Assembly (NCBI RefSeq): GCF_963924675.1
Contig: NC_089232.1
Span: 46,602,522 to 46,666,521, forward strand
Direction of reading: 5' to 3'
DNA from: Phocoena phocoena
Lineage: Eukaryota > Chordata > Mammalia > Artiodactyla > Phocoenidae
Length of the DNA stretch: 64,000 bases
Position 1 is the stretch's first letter; each line of letters opens with the position of its first letter. The notes beneath the pieces are model-generated. The model searched no databases. It had not been told where the DNA came from and saw nothing but the letters and a program-made list of their open reading frames with translations. Shown piece after piece: positions 47,220-57,834 of the stretch. A program made the translations under genes and the position numbers.

Positions 47220-47745
47220 ATATCCCTTTAATGAAAACTCTCCTCTTGCCTCAGCTTAAGGATCAACTTAGTCACCTTGATACAGAGCTTTGTGCAGTCC
47301 AGGTTCAAGTACTTCCTTCTATTCTCTACACATATCACCTATGCCAGTCAAGATAGATTTCTCACTGTCCGTCAGAAAAGTCATGTATGATTTTACCTAT
47401 GCAAGCTTTGCTCCTATAACTGTATCCTCCTTGTCTGCAATGATCTATTTGCTTCTCTATACTTGCATAAGACAAACTGAATTCAAGCTCCATAAAGCCT
47501 GCAATAAATGTTCTCTCTTTCACTTATTTTTTTCCTTCTCTGAAATTCTGTAACACTCATTGCCTCAACCACTCTCTTGGCATTTTGCCCTGAGTTTTTA
47601 CCTACCATTTTATGTATGGATCTGGTCACCCCAAAGAGCTTGTCAGGCCTTTAAGAGCAGAAACCATATCTCATAATTATTTGTCTTCATTGCCTAATAT
47701 AGACAGCCCTGTGGTTAGTGTGCTCATGATTAATATTTGATGCTG
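47220..47745 (+). repeat. L2-like LINE 3' region
   Basis: CCAGTCAAGATAGATTTCTC, TTTGCTCCTATAACTGTATC, a TCTCTCTTTCACTTATTTTT block and TAAGAGCAGAAACCATATCT with CATTGCCTAATATAGACAGC read as an L2 3' region in + orientation, very diverged. Confidence 0.45.
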
Positions 47746-48342
47746 ATGATTTTAATAAATTTTAGTTATTCATAGACCATATGCTACACTTAAGTTCCTG
47801 GTCTGTCACAGTTTGTCATTAGAGAATTTTTTTATTTGTCGTAACTACATGTTAACATAGGCAAAGCAACTGTAGATATTTTGGTCCAAAATGATTTTCT
47901 TTCAATGAACTATTAAATAAAAGCCAGCTGAAAGAATCTTGACTAAATAAGATATTTACAAAAACAAAAGAGCTTGACTGAGTTCAAGCTAGAGGGCAAT
48001 TGTCTAAAAGAATCTTGTACTGAAAATGCTGTAAAAATAAACCTCTCATTGGTGGAATCCAGGTTTTTCTATTCTCACTTTATATGTCCTTTCTTAGGAG
48101 GGCCTAAGCACTAGAAGGTTTGTGCTATTCTTTTATAGATTGAGCTAGAACCCATGGGGATCTGTTTCCTTTTCGCCTCGAGACATATTCTTTCCTTGTG
48201 TGAATGTGCCAGACTTACAACAAATATTCTCTTGCCTTAAGCACCAAAACTCTAGCTACACTCTCACTTCCACTTTAAAACCCTCAGTATGTTATCTATG
48301 ATTGCCTAGTTAAGAATTCCTTAATAAACCATTCTAGGGTGG
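47746..48342. other. Unassigned DNA
   Basis: Nothing recognised. Confidence 0.5.
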
Positions 48343-48845
48343 TGTGACATGCAGAATAATGGTCCCCCAAAGATATCTACGTCCTTATCCCGAAAACTGC
48401 AAATAGATTACAGGGCAAGGAGGAATTAGTATTGGAGCTAGAATTAAGGTTGCTAGTCAGCTGATCTTGAGATGGAAAGTTGATCCTGGATTATCTGGGT
48501 GGGTCAAATGTCCTCACAAGAACAGTTATAAATAGCAGAGAGGATACCAGAGAGATGGTAGCGTGGGAAAGACTCAGCCCAATGTTGCTTGCTTTGAAGA
48601 TGGAGGAATAGCCCCATGAGTCAAGGAAGGCAGGCAGCCTCTGCAAGCTGGAAAAGGAAAAGAAATAACTTCCCCCTTAAGGCCTCCAGAAGGAATGCAG
48701 CCCTGTCAATGCAGTGATTTTAGCTTGGTGAGATTCATTTCTGACTTCTAACCTCCAGAATTATTAGAAAATAAATTGGTGTTGCGTTGTTTTAAGCCAC
48801 CAAACTTGTGGTAATCTGTTGTGGCAGCAATAGGAAACTAATACA
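48343..48845 (+). mobile_element. MLT1-type solo LTR (ERVL-MaLR)
   Basis: It starts TGTGACATGCAGAATAATGG and ends GGAAACTAATACA. In between lie GGTCCCCCAAAGATATCTAC, TATCTGGGTGGGTCAAATGT, GAAGGAATGCAGCCCTGTCA and AAGCCACCAAACTTGTGGTA, in LTR order. Both LTR ends (TG...CA) are visible, and it is a solo LTR. Confidence 0.9.
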
Positions 48846-48969
48846 TGTGGCGACTTCACTGATAGCTTGAACAGTCTCCTAACAATGGGAAAGGGAAAGA
48901 AGCCTAGTTCCTGTTTTGCTGGTCTTTTATAGATTAGCGTTTTCCACTTAAATTCCATTTCCTCAGTCT

Positions 48970-49150
48970 AGTCTTAGTGCTTCCTGCTCTTTAAAGTTCT
49001 TTCACATCCATTATCTCACTAAAAACTCTCACACCATGGCTGTCCAGTTGCTATTACAGGGATTACTATCTACGTTTAACTGATGAGGAAATTGAAGGTA
49101 TAGAAGTTCAAAAACTCACGTTCATGATCCAGTAGAGTGCAGTCTAAAAC
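48970..49150 (-). repeat. MIR SINE, inverted
   Basis: TCTTTCACATCCATTATCTC, ATTACAGGGATTACTATCTA and AACTGATGAGGAAATTGAAG form the reverse-complement MIR signature. Confidence 0.65.
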
Positions 49151-49475
49151 TGAGAGTGGAGAGAAATGAAACAAACATATGGAATCTCAAATATTATTTG
49201 CTCTTTATTTCTAAGTCACCTTAGAATTAATGCTTTGTTGTTTTTTGTACCATTGTATAATTATTCCCAGAATTAGCGTTACGTTTACGTTTAGAAGGTG
49301 TGAGAGAGATCACTTCCTTAAAGAATCTTAAAAGCTAGAAAGGGAAATGAGAGATTTGTCATGATCTGCAGCAATTTCAGAATTCATTTAGGGACAACCC
49401 TTGTCTGACTCTTAAAACACATTTCATCCTGTTCTTTCCTGTCCTTTATCTTTTAAAACCTCACCAGCCTTTCTG
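49151..49475. other. Unassigned DNA
   Basis: Nothing recognised. Confidence 0.5.
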
Positions 49476-49479
49476 TGTC

Positions 49480-49835
49480 TTGACACACTGAGTTCTTTCC
49501 CACCTCAGTGCTTATGTACTTAATGTTTCTTTCATCCATGATACCCTCACCCAGATTTTTCCATGCTTGAATCTTTTCAATGAGCTTAAATTTCGCCACA
49601 TATGCCTTTCCTGATCACCCCATCTTGAGTGGACAGTACTTTCTGGCAAGTGTTTAATTTCTTTTTAGCACTTATAGCGCACTGCCATTTACTCCTTTGT
49701 TTATTTTCTAGCTCCCCCTTTTTACTAGAATGGTAACTGTGGAAGCAAGAGTCTTGTCTATGCTGTTCACTAGTATATCCACGATGCTTAGAATATTGCC
49801 AGGAAATTATTAACTCCTTGTTGAAGGAATGAATA
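49480..49835 (+). repeat. L2 LINE 3' region
   Basis: TTCGCCACATATGCCTTTCC, TGATCACCCCATCTTGAGTG, TGTTTATTTTCTAGCTCCCC, GGAAGCAAGAGTCTTGTCTA and TTGTTGAAGGAATGAATAG form a good L2 3' region in + orientation. Confidence 0.7.
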
Positions 49836-50839
49836 GTTGCCACATGTTTTTGGTGCTTCTGATACTACCATTAGATCCAACAGACTGAACTGATGAGTAG
49901 GGCTCTAAGGAATACAGAACAATCTGTTTAGAAAAGTCAGACATTAGTAAATAAGCATTGTGTTTTTCCCTACTGAAAGCCCATTTGGCTCAGGGATGTA
50001 TAAAATTGGATACATTTATTGATAAATATGTAGTGAAACTGAGCTTGGGCATTAGAAACAGATGTATACTTCCTTTCATTCTGTTTTTGTCATATGCTGA
50101 ATGTTTAATTTACTATGGATATAATGATATAAAGCTAAAATAAAACTATTGTGTAATCTCCAGCACAAACATGCTCCTGATAACACTGAACTAGAGACTG
50201 AAGAGACTATGCATTCGCACATGGCAATTTGCCAGGCTCTTACCATATGAACTGCTGTCACAGGTGAGTACTGTTAAGATTCACAGGCTGTATTATCTTC
50301 ATCTCAGAATGATTTAAACATAATAACTTTCTTCAAGTTGTAAAGAATTGAGACATCCTTTTGAATAGAATTCACAACATACAATTATTTAGAGAAGAAA
50401 ATAAGCCATACCCAATCACACTACCTAGTGATAGCTACTGTTATCCTTTTGATGCACATTCTGGCAATCTTTTCTCTAAGAATGCGCAAATACATTTATT
50501 TATTCCTAAAAGGTAGTAAGTATCTGATAGATTTTTCTTGAGGAAATGAAGGAAGGAATGACTGACTATTGGTGACTTCAATTGACATTGAAAATATAGG
50601 TTGTTTCAAAGATTAGTCATTTGTTCCATTTAAACTGTCAATATTTCACTACTTTGCTTTCTCATTCTAATTTTCTTTGGCTACTCCAAATCTTAAGCTT
50701 TTAATTTATCCAACCAGTTCCATTTAAATGCAAGAGGTCCCAAAACTCAATTTAGAAAAATATAAAACCTACCAAAATATGGCAGACAAAAAATAAAGCT
50801 GAATTTCTTTTCCTCACATCTATTCTAAGGGAAGTATTT
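49836..50839. other. Unassigned DNA
   Basis: No gene or repeat is recognised with confidence. The sequence from about 50760 onward may already belong to the ancient L1 that follows. Confidence 0.45.
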
Positions 50840-52315
50840 ATTTAACATAAAATAAAGATTATCTCAATAGATGCACTTTATGATACAAACTCTCAACAAA
50901 CTACAAATGTAAGTGAATTTCCACAAAATGAAATAAGGCATCTATGGAAAACTTAGAGTTAACATCAAATTTAATGGTGAAAAATGTAAAGTGGTTTTTT
51001 TTTTTTTTTTTGCAATACGCAGGCCTCTCACTGTTGTGGCCTCTCCCGTTGCAGAGCACAGGCTCCGGAAGCGCAGGCTCAGCGGCCACGGCTCACGGGC
51101 CCAGCCGCTCCGTGGCTTGTGGGATCCTCCGGGACCGGGGCATGAACCCGTGCCCCCTGCATCGGCAGGCGGACTCTCAACCACTGCGCCACCAGGGAAG
51201 CCTTAAAGTTTTTACTTTAAAATTGGAAAATTTGGAAACAAGAAAGACTGGCCACTATCACTTTTATTCATCATTAAAAGGCAGGTAAAATAAATAGAAG
51301 GCATAGAGATGAGAAAGGGAGAAATAAAACCAATTCTACATGCTGACAACATGATTGTCTCTACAGAAAATCTTAAGTAATCTACCAAAAAAAAAGAGAG
51401 AGAGAAAACTACTAGAACTAATAAATGAATTTAACAAGTTTAAGGAATAAGTGTCAAAATGCAAAGATCAGTTGGCTTTTTATATATGAGTCACAAACAG
51501 TTAAAATGATGAATCAATATGATTTACAGCAGCATGGAAAATCATAAAATATGCAAGGATAAATTTAATCTAAGTTGTGCAAACTTCACTGAAAACTGCA
51601 AAACATTGCTTCTAAGAGATATTAAATAAAATGTAACTAAATGAAAAGTTTTGCCACATTTATGGTTTGCAAGACTCAAAACTGATAAAAAGTTAATATT
51701 CTCCAAATTGATTTACAGATATTATTAAATCCCAATCAGAAACCCAGACCATTTTTTTTTTGGTAGAAATGGACAAGCTAATTCTGAAAATATATATTGA
51801 AATGCAAAGGACTTGTATAATCAAAAAAAGCTTGAAAATAAAGATCAAAGTTAGAGGATCTACATTACCTGATTTCAAGAATTATTATAAAACTATGCTA
51901 ATTAAGATAGCATATTGTTGATGTAAAAATAAACAAAGAGATAAATGGAACAGAAAGGGGGACCAAAAAATAAATTTACATGAATCCGATAATTGATTTT
52001 AGGCAAAGGTGTGAAAATGATTTAATGGGGAAAGGGAAGGAAAGCCTCTTCAACAAATGATACTTGAACAATTTACATATCTATATCCTTGTGATGTCTA
52101 CCTTACACCATACAAAAACACTAATTTGGGATGGATCAGTGACCCAAATGAATAAGTTAAAAGTATTGATCTCCAGGGAGCAAACATAAGAGAATACTTT
52201 CATGGCATGTGCTTAAGAAAGGTTTCTTAAATAAGGCAAAGAGTAATAACTAGGAAAAGAAAAAAAGAATTGATGAAATGCTAACAATCAAAATGAAAGT
52301 TTCTGTTCATCAAAA
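50840..52315 (+). mobile_element. Ancient L1 ORF2 remnant
   Basis: Conceptual reading gives scattered reverse-transcriptase wording: a degenerate ISIDA-like start near 50865, ELTSNLMVKNVK before and LKVFTLKLENLETRKTG after the nested SINE, then KLLELINEF, QLAFYI and, further on, NNLHIYILV. Stops and frameshifts are dense, so this is far older than the L1 at 5.6-11.2 kb. The SINE at 50993-51203 splits it. Confidence 0.7.
50993..51203 (-). mobile_element. CHR-type SINE, inverted, nested in ancient L1
   Basis: A T run, CAGGCCTCTCACTGTTGTGG, CTCCGGAAGCGCAGGCTCAG and CCACTGCGCCACCAGGGAAG are present. Flanking duplication is short (TAAAGT at 50987-50992 and 51204-51209) and uncertain. The ancient L1 reading resumes on the other side. 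Frames of 114 and 71 codons through it are repeat artefacts. Confidence 0.92.
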
Positions 52316-53000
52316 CAATGGCTGGCTTAATTTTATAAAGCTGTGCAGGCCTTAAGCAAGGACACAAAAGGTCCTGACAAAAGCAAGAGAATCCCAGCAG
52401 AGGTACATGGCTCACATGGGTATCCTCAGCAAAGGAACATGGGAATCACAAAGCTGACTGGGCAAAGCTTCTTAGCTATGCTACAAGTGGCCTGGATGGG
52501 CTTCTAATAGCTGTGTGTGACTACAGTTTAATTCATAGGCTGGGCTGTTCATAATAGAAAATATTATATTATAGGAAAAACAGAATCTTTACATGTTCCC
52601 TTGGTATTGGTGGGTGTAAAATATTTGCTGCATTTAAACATTAAGGAAGACAAATTTCTATAGTTCTATGATTTATAGTTCACAGAAGCTAGTTTAAAGT
52701 CTTAGTGCCAGCCAGATAGGCATTGCCAGATGACTGCTCCAAATTTTATCATCTATTCAGGGCCAAGGAGATGCTGTTGGAGGAATTAATTTTATATTTA
52801 ATGCAGCTTTTTTATATACATAAGAATGAATAATTCTCAAGGAATTAGTGGATATATTTCAAGATGATGCAATTGTTATGCGTGGCATGCCTGTGCCCTA
52901 AGAGAACATGTTTCATAAGTATGTGGAATTGAAAAGTAGAAGAAAGATAGTGTGTTGAGGGACACAAGGCAGAAGTCTTGATCTTTTCTAATCCTCTAGG
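52316..53000. other. Unassigned DNA
   Basis: No gene is recognised. Repeat class not identified. Confidence 0.45.
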
Positions 53001-53002
53001 GT

Positions 53003-53186
53003 AGGGTTATCACACTATACTCAACCGGCCAAATCATGCTGCCAGCTAATTTTATAAATAAAGTTTTATTGGGACACAGCCACACCCATTAGTCCAAGAT
53101 GCCTTTCTCTCCACATTGCCAGAGTTAAGTAGCATGGTGAGATCATATGGCCCACTGGTTTTTTATAGAAAAGTTTGTCAACCCCA
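53003..53186 (-). mobile_element. MER1-type hAT-Charlie element
   Basis: AGGGTTATCACACTATACTC at one end and GTTTGTCAACCCC at the other form degraded inverted termini. In between lie AATAAAGTTTTATTGGGACA, CAGCCACACCCATTAGTCCA and CAGAGTTAAGTAGCATGGTG. It is the same family as 35965-36176 and in the same orientation. Confidence 0.82.
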
Positions 53187-53198
53187 CCGAGAAGAGGG

Positions 53199-53382
53199 CA
53201 GTGATTCTCAAACTTGAGTGTGCACCAGAATTACCTGTAGGACTTGTTAGCATACAGATTGTTAGGCTTTACCTTCAAAGTTTCTGATTCAGATGTTCCT
53301 GTTATCCCAATAGTTTGCATTTCTAGAAAATTCCCAGTGATACTGATGCTGGTGGTCCGGGGACTGTACTTTGATAACCACT
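53199..53382 (+). mobile_element. MER5A (non-autonomous hAT-Charlie)
   Basis: CAGTGATTCTCAAACTTGAG, TGTGCACCAGAATTACCTGT, GTTTCTGATTCAGATGTTCC, GTTTGCATTTCTAGAAAATT and GGTCCGGGGACTGTACTTTG run through MER5A from end to end. It lies 12 bp from the MER1-type element. Confidence 0.9.
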
Positions 53383-53775
53383 TTCCTACGTACAAGCTTC
53401 TATAATTTCTATACAGAGTAATTTGCTTAGAGTGACTTTCAGTTAAGCCAAATGTGAAGATATGGTGAAAGTCCTAGGGTTAAGTATCAATCACAAGAGG
53501 TAGTGACAATAACTGAAAAGGAAAAAAAAACAGAACAGAAAAAAAAAAGTAATAAATTAAAAAACAGTATGTCAATAGATTTAGTTCACACTTACTCAAG
53601 TACCAGAATTCAAAAGTCATGTGGCTCTAAGAGGACATTAAGAAATTTAAGAAATGTATACTGCATATTTTTAGGGAAAGATGGGCTCTTCTTTCCCCCA
53701 AATATGTATATATAGAGAGAGGCAAAATAAATCACATTCTGGGAGATTTTTCTACATTCATTGGGGAGGGAGGAG
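53383..53775. other. Unassigned DNA, A-rich in part
   Basis: A-rich runs lie at 53518-53550. A 70-codon frame at 53503-53715 is lysine-rich because of these A runs and is not credible. The polypyrimidine/polypurine stretch just before 53776 (GGGAGGGAGGAGGGG) adjoins the 3' end of the ferritin pseudogene. Confidence 0.5.
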
Positions 53776-54545
53776 GGGTATTAAATTATTTCATTTGAAG
53801 GAATGGTACAAATGACAGAACATAAGTAGATGTTCTTACAACTTACAGAAAGGGAGAATGTAAGCCTGAAAAACACGCACTGCATTGGTGACCACGGAAG
53901 GTCACCCCATGGCTATGGGGAAGCCACTCTAGGCTTAGCTCTAGACATCACCGTCTTTCAGGGTGCACTTGTCACGGACACAGCCACACCACGTTCCAGG
54001 GTGGAGGCAGGGTCTGGGCCGGGGGCGGGAGGACCAGAGGGGACTGGAGGGTGGCAGGGAGGGGGAGCTTCTGTCTCGCGCAGGTTGGTTACAAGGCCAC
54101 CCAATTCTTTGCTGGCTTTCACCTACCTGCTCTTTCAGGCCACGAATCTCCAACAAGTCACACGTGTAGACGTCGTTTTTCTCGGTGGCCAGTTTGTGCA
54201 GTTCCAGTAGTGACTGATTCACACTAGTTTCTAAGGGTGAGGCGGACTCCGTCCCAGTCTCCGTGCTCTGGCTCCTCCCTAACCTGAAGGAAGATTCGGC
54301 CACCTCCTTGATCTACAGTTTCAACGGTTTTTCAGCGTGTTCTCTCACCTCATAGGGCTGGTGAAGAAAATGCTGGCAAAGTTCTTCAAAGCCACAGCAT
54401 CGCGGTCCAAGTAGTAGGTCATGGACAGGCACAGTGGCGGTAGGGCTCCTGCTGATGGGTGGGGGGTGGCGAGTTGGAGCCCCGGCAGGGACGTGCATTC
54501 ATGGTGGCAGCAGCGGTCCACTCCCAATGACAGCTGTCTGCGGGG
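53776..54545 (-). pseudogene. FTH1-like pseudogene: Ferritin heavy chain processed pseudogene
   Basis: Known role of the parent: the ferritin heavy subunit oxidises Fe(II) and stores iron in a 24-mer shell. On the - strand, YYLDRDAVALKNFAS (about 54370-54416), FLHQPYEVREHAEKPLKL in a second frame (about 54316-54369), [18 protein letters not shown] (about 54172-54225) and [14 protein letters not shown] follow the FTH1 order. The end reads [10 protein letters not shown] before a stop near 53940. After it comes sequence matching the FTH1 3' UTR (GCTAAGCCTAGAG, CCCCATAGCCATGGGGTGAC, TTTGTACCATTCCTTCAAAT). A 1-base frameshift, a CAG-to-TAG stop at about 54313-54315, a deletion in the middle and an inserted GC-rich piece near the C-terminus break it. 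No introns are present, so it is a retrocopy. The N-terminal part is poorly preserved, and no poly(A) or target-site duplication is obvious. Alternative: an old X-linked FTHL17-type retrogene. Confidence 0.92.
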
Positions 54546-56727
54546 ACGTTTGGCCTCTCCAATCATTTTTATGTTCCCCGGTTTGGGATTCTAGACATTT
54601 TGGCATCGACCAGTGACTGGCATCTCAGCGAGGCAGAAAGTGTCAAGCCCTCCACTTCCCTTCACTATGGCCTTTTCAACACTAAGTACTGGGTTCTGGG
54701 AACAGCGTTTTGCGGGACCTAAAGGCTCTAGGGCCTGGGTGTGGCTTCCTTTCTCAATATGGCGATTGTGGGGTCAGTGCTTAATAGTCATATATGCTTG
54801 TTCATTCATTGGGATGTTTGAAATATATCAGCGAATTGACATTGCAATTTGTGATCCCAAAGGAATAACACTCCTTTTCTAAGAATGCTTAAAGAACCTC
54901 AATTCCACATGGCCAAGATTTTGCTGAAAAAGATGAGGTTTGGACTTTATACTCAAATAGGCAAAATAATTTGAGTCCAGATATTAAGGGATATTAATAT
55001 TTGGTGATTTTAACTTGCAAGAGGATTTAACCATTCTCCCTTGGAATTTGATGAGAGAGTGTTTTTTATTCACATTGAGATGTCCCTATATTGTGGATAT
55101 TTTAATTATTTGAATGTGTTTAAGGCCCCTGAAGAATTTCTGGAATGCTGTGTGGGTAGAGTGGTTGGTTGTAATTTGGGATGGCAAACTGAATAGGGAA
55201 TGGATTTTTACTCTTGGGTACAGAGTGGTCTTGGAGTTGATTTGGATAATGCATTGTTCCCGTTAATTTTAGCAAAATCTAAAACAGCTACCAGTGGTCC
55301 CAGGATGATTCCGAAAGAGCAGTGGTTAGTAATGGAGAGGCAGCCTAATGAAGGTTGGGTCAACGTTTCCCTGATAGACCACTGGTCCCCTTTCCCTAAA
55401 AGGACGCACTCCTGCTTGACTACAGGCTTTCTGAAAAAGTTTAAAGGGTTCTGAAGAAAAAAGGGAGGGAATTTTATGGGGAGCATTTAATCCTCCCTCT
55501 TCAGGTTTCCTGCCTGTAAAAGAAACTCAGAATCTAACTGTCCCTTTATTGACCTCAACCCTGGGGCAGTGGAGTGACATATCTGATTGGTAAAATTGGG
55601 AAGAAAAAATAGGCTGATCTGCCGCTTATTTGCTCAGCTCAGATCTACTATCTCTTCCTCTTAGAATTCACTGAAGTTAGCTACTCTCTAGAAACACAGG
55701 TTGGTTGTTTTTTTTCAGAGGTAGTTTCTCTTCCCTCTGACCATGACAGACACTGGATGGATAAGTCTGCCTAATTTGGAGGTTTGGTGTTAGGAGTCCA
55801 TTTAGTTCTTAGAACAAAGCTATGACCTTTAACTTAGCATTAAAGTAAAAGAAGTAGTATTTTGGTCTCAACATGCCACTCTGTTTTACTTCTCAATGTG
55901 TTTAGAAACTAAATGGTAAAGAAGGGTACTATTTTTGGGGGGGGAGGAGGTCCTTCCTCAGAAATTCTTAACAGTTTTTACCCCTTATTCTTATTACATT
56001 ACTTTTTAAAAATTTTACATACAAGGAATATTATATTATGCTATTTTTTTATAGTAAGCTGATGGATGAAGAGATTTTGTCAGTTAAGAAAACAATAAAA
56101 AAGTCTATGGTCCATAGATATCCATGGAGATTTATTTTATAAACCTTTCTTCCCAAAATAAATGAAAGTGTAAGCATCCCTCTAAGAACAGGTGTGTACA
56201 TTTACAATAAATAAATTATTCATTTGCTAATATTGTGAAATTGTTTTGTAGTGCACGAGAGTAAAAGAAACCTGAAATAATCTCCATCCTTTGCATTATG
56301 CATTGTAGCATTAGAAAACAGGGTTTGTTTGTTTTTGTTTTTCCCGGAAATACTAAAAAAAAGACTCTCTTTTCAGTCCCTGAGGTACTAAAGTAAGTAA
56401 CAGAATAAAATCTAATAAAAGTTTTTTGAATTTATTTTGGCTCTTTGTCATCACCTTTAGCTAACGGTATGTGTGTTTCAATTTCTAAGCACAGGGAATA
56501 TGGTTTAGCTGGATTGAGTGTCATTTTGATTCCCTTTGCTAAACTAAAAGTGAGCTACCTTTCCTTTTCTTTCATTTTGGGAAACTCTGTATGCTCACTC
56601 ATAGTCACAGTTGTTCCCAGAGCTTGAAAACACCCTATGTAGTCTTTGGTACTTGGTCTGTATACACATACCTCCATGGAGCTTTCTGGTTCTGCCATTC
56701 TAAACTCACTGATTGTTGATTTTTTCT
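54546..56727. other. Unassigned DNA, moderately GC-rich at the start
   Basis: Positions 54546-54780 keep raised GC and some CpGs; they may include remains of the ferritin transcript 5' part. At 55200-55454 an 84-codon frame and, antisense, a 92-codon frame (55208-55486) overlap, without recognisable domains. From 55700 on the sequence is AT-rich and featureless. Confidence 0.4.
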
Positions 56728-56735
56728 TCCTAAAC

Positions 56736-57362
56736 CAGTGTTCCCCAACCTTTTTGGCACCAGGGACTGGTTTCATGGAAGACAATTTTTCCACGGACCG
56801 GGTTTGGGGGAGGTTTCGGGATGATTCAAGCACATTACGTTTATTGTGCACTTTATTTCTATTATTATTACACTGTAATATATAATAAAATTATTATACA
56901 ACTCACCATAATGCAGAATCAGTGGGAGCCCTGAGCTTGTTTTTGCTTGTCACTCACTGGTAGGGTTTTGATATGAGACTGCAAGCAATTGATTTATTAT
57001 GGTCTCTGTGCGGTCAAACCTCTCTGCTAATGATAATCTGTATCTGCAGCCGCTCCCCAGCACTAGCATCATTGCCTCAGCTCCACCTCAGACCATCAGG
57101 CATCAGATTCTCATAAGGAGACCGCAACCTAGATCCCTCGCATGCGCAGTTCACAGTAGGGTTCACGCTCCTATGAGCATCTAATGCCGCCGCTGATCTG
57201 ACAGGAGGCGGAGCTCAGGCGGTAATGCGAGCAGTGGGGAGCGGCTGTAAATACAGGTGAAGCTTCACTTGGATACCCGCCACTCAGCTCCTGCTATGTG
57301 GCCCAGTTCCTCAAAGGCCACAGACCGGTACCAGTCCGTGGCCCAGGGGTTGGGGACCACTG
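56736..57362 (+). mobile_element. Complete non-autonomous hAT DNA transposon, MER1 group-like
   Basis: Termini CAGTGTTCCCCAACC and GGTTGGGGACCACTG are inverted repeats with one mismatch. TCCTAAAC stands on both sides (56728-56735 and 57363-57370), a perfect 8-bp duplication typical of hAT. Subterminal GGACTGGTTTCATGGAAGAC and CCACAGACCGGTACCAGTCC extend the palindrome. Internal blocks such as GCACTTTATTTCTATTATTA, ACAACTCACCATAATGCAGA, CATGCGCAGTTCACAGTAGG and AGCGGCTGTAAATACAGGTG are shared with a known mammalian hAT family, whose exact name I do not recall with certainty. No transposase frame is present; the 79-codon frame at 56646-56885 is fortuitous. Confidence 0.92.
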
Positions 57363-57370
57363 TCCTAAAC

Positions 57371-57834
57371 AACACTATTGTATACTTACTGCCTATACCA
57401 CTCAGTTCATTTGTTATTTAATATTTTAATTGTTATTTTTAGGTCCAATGTGCATATATCATGACTCTCAAGTTAATTGCAGGCTTCTTAAGGTAAGCAC
57501 CAATTTTAATACTTTGTAGATTGCTCAAAACATTGTGTTTCGCAACTCATAGACACTCAAACACGTTTGAATGTACCTAACATTCCTAACTGAAGAAATC
57601 ATACTCAAGGAAGATAAAGAACACTTTTGGAGCTTCTACTGGGGGTACAAAACAATTTATTGTGTTTATTTTCTAAAATCTATAACATATTTATAGTTGA
57701 AATTATGCCTAAACTTTGAGTAAGTAATAATTCACAAATGATAATTTTAGGTGTTATTTTTCATGTGGCTGAAATTAATGTGCTGTTTAGAGCCACAGCT
57801 ATCTTTTTCTTGGTGTGTACTCTTGCTTTTATTT
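57371..57834. other. Unassigned AT-rich DNA
   Basis: Nothing recognised. Confidence 0.5.

Noticed and set aside
44901..48845. Possible full endogenous retrovirus between the MLT1 LTRs
   Set aside because: The LTRs differ in subfamily and no gag/pol wording is visible between them; they read as solo LTRs.
53830..54210. 126-codon + strand frame in a GC-rich stretch
   Set aside because: It is antisense to the ferritin heavy-chain pseudogene and its 3' UTR.
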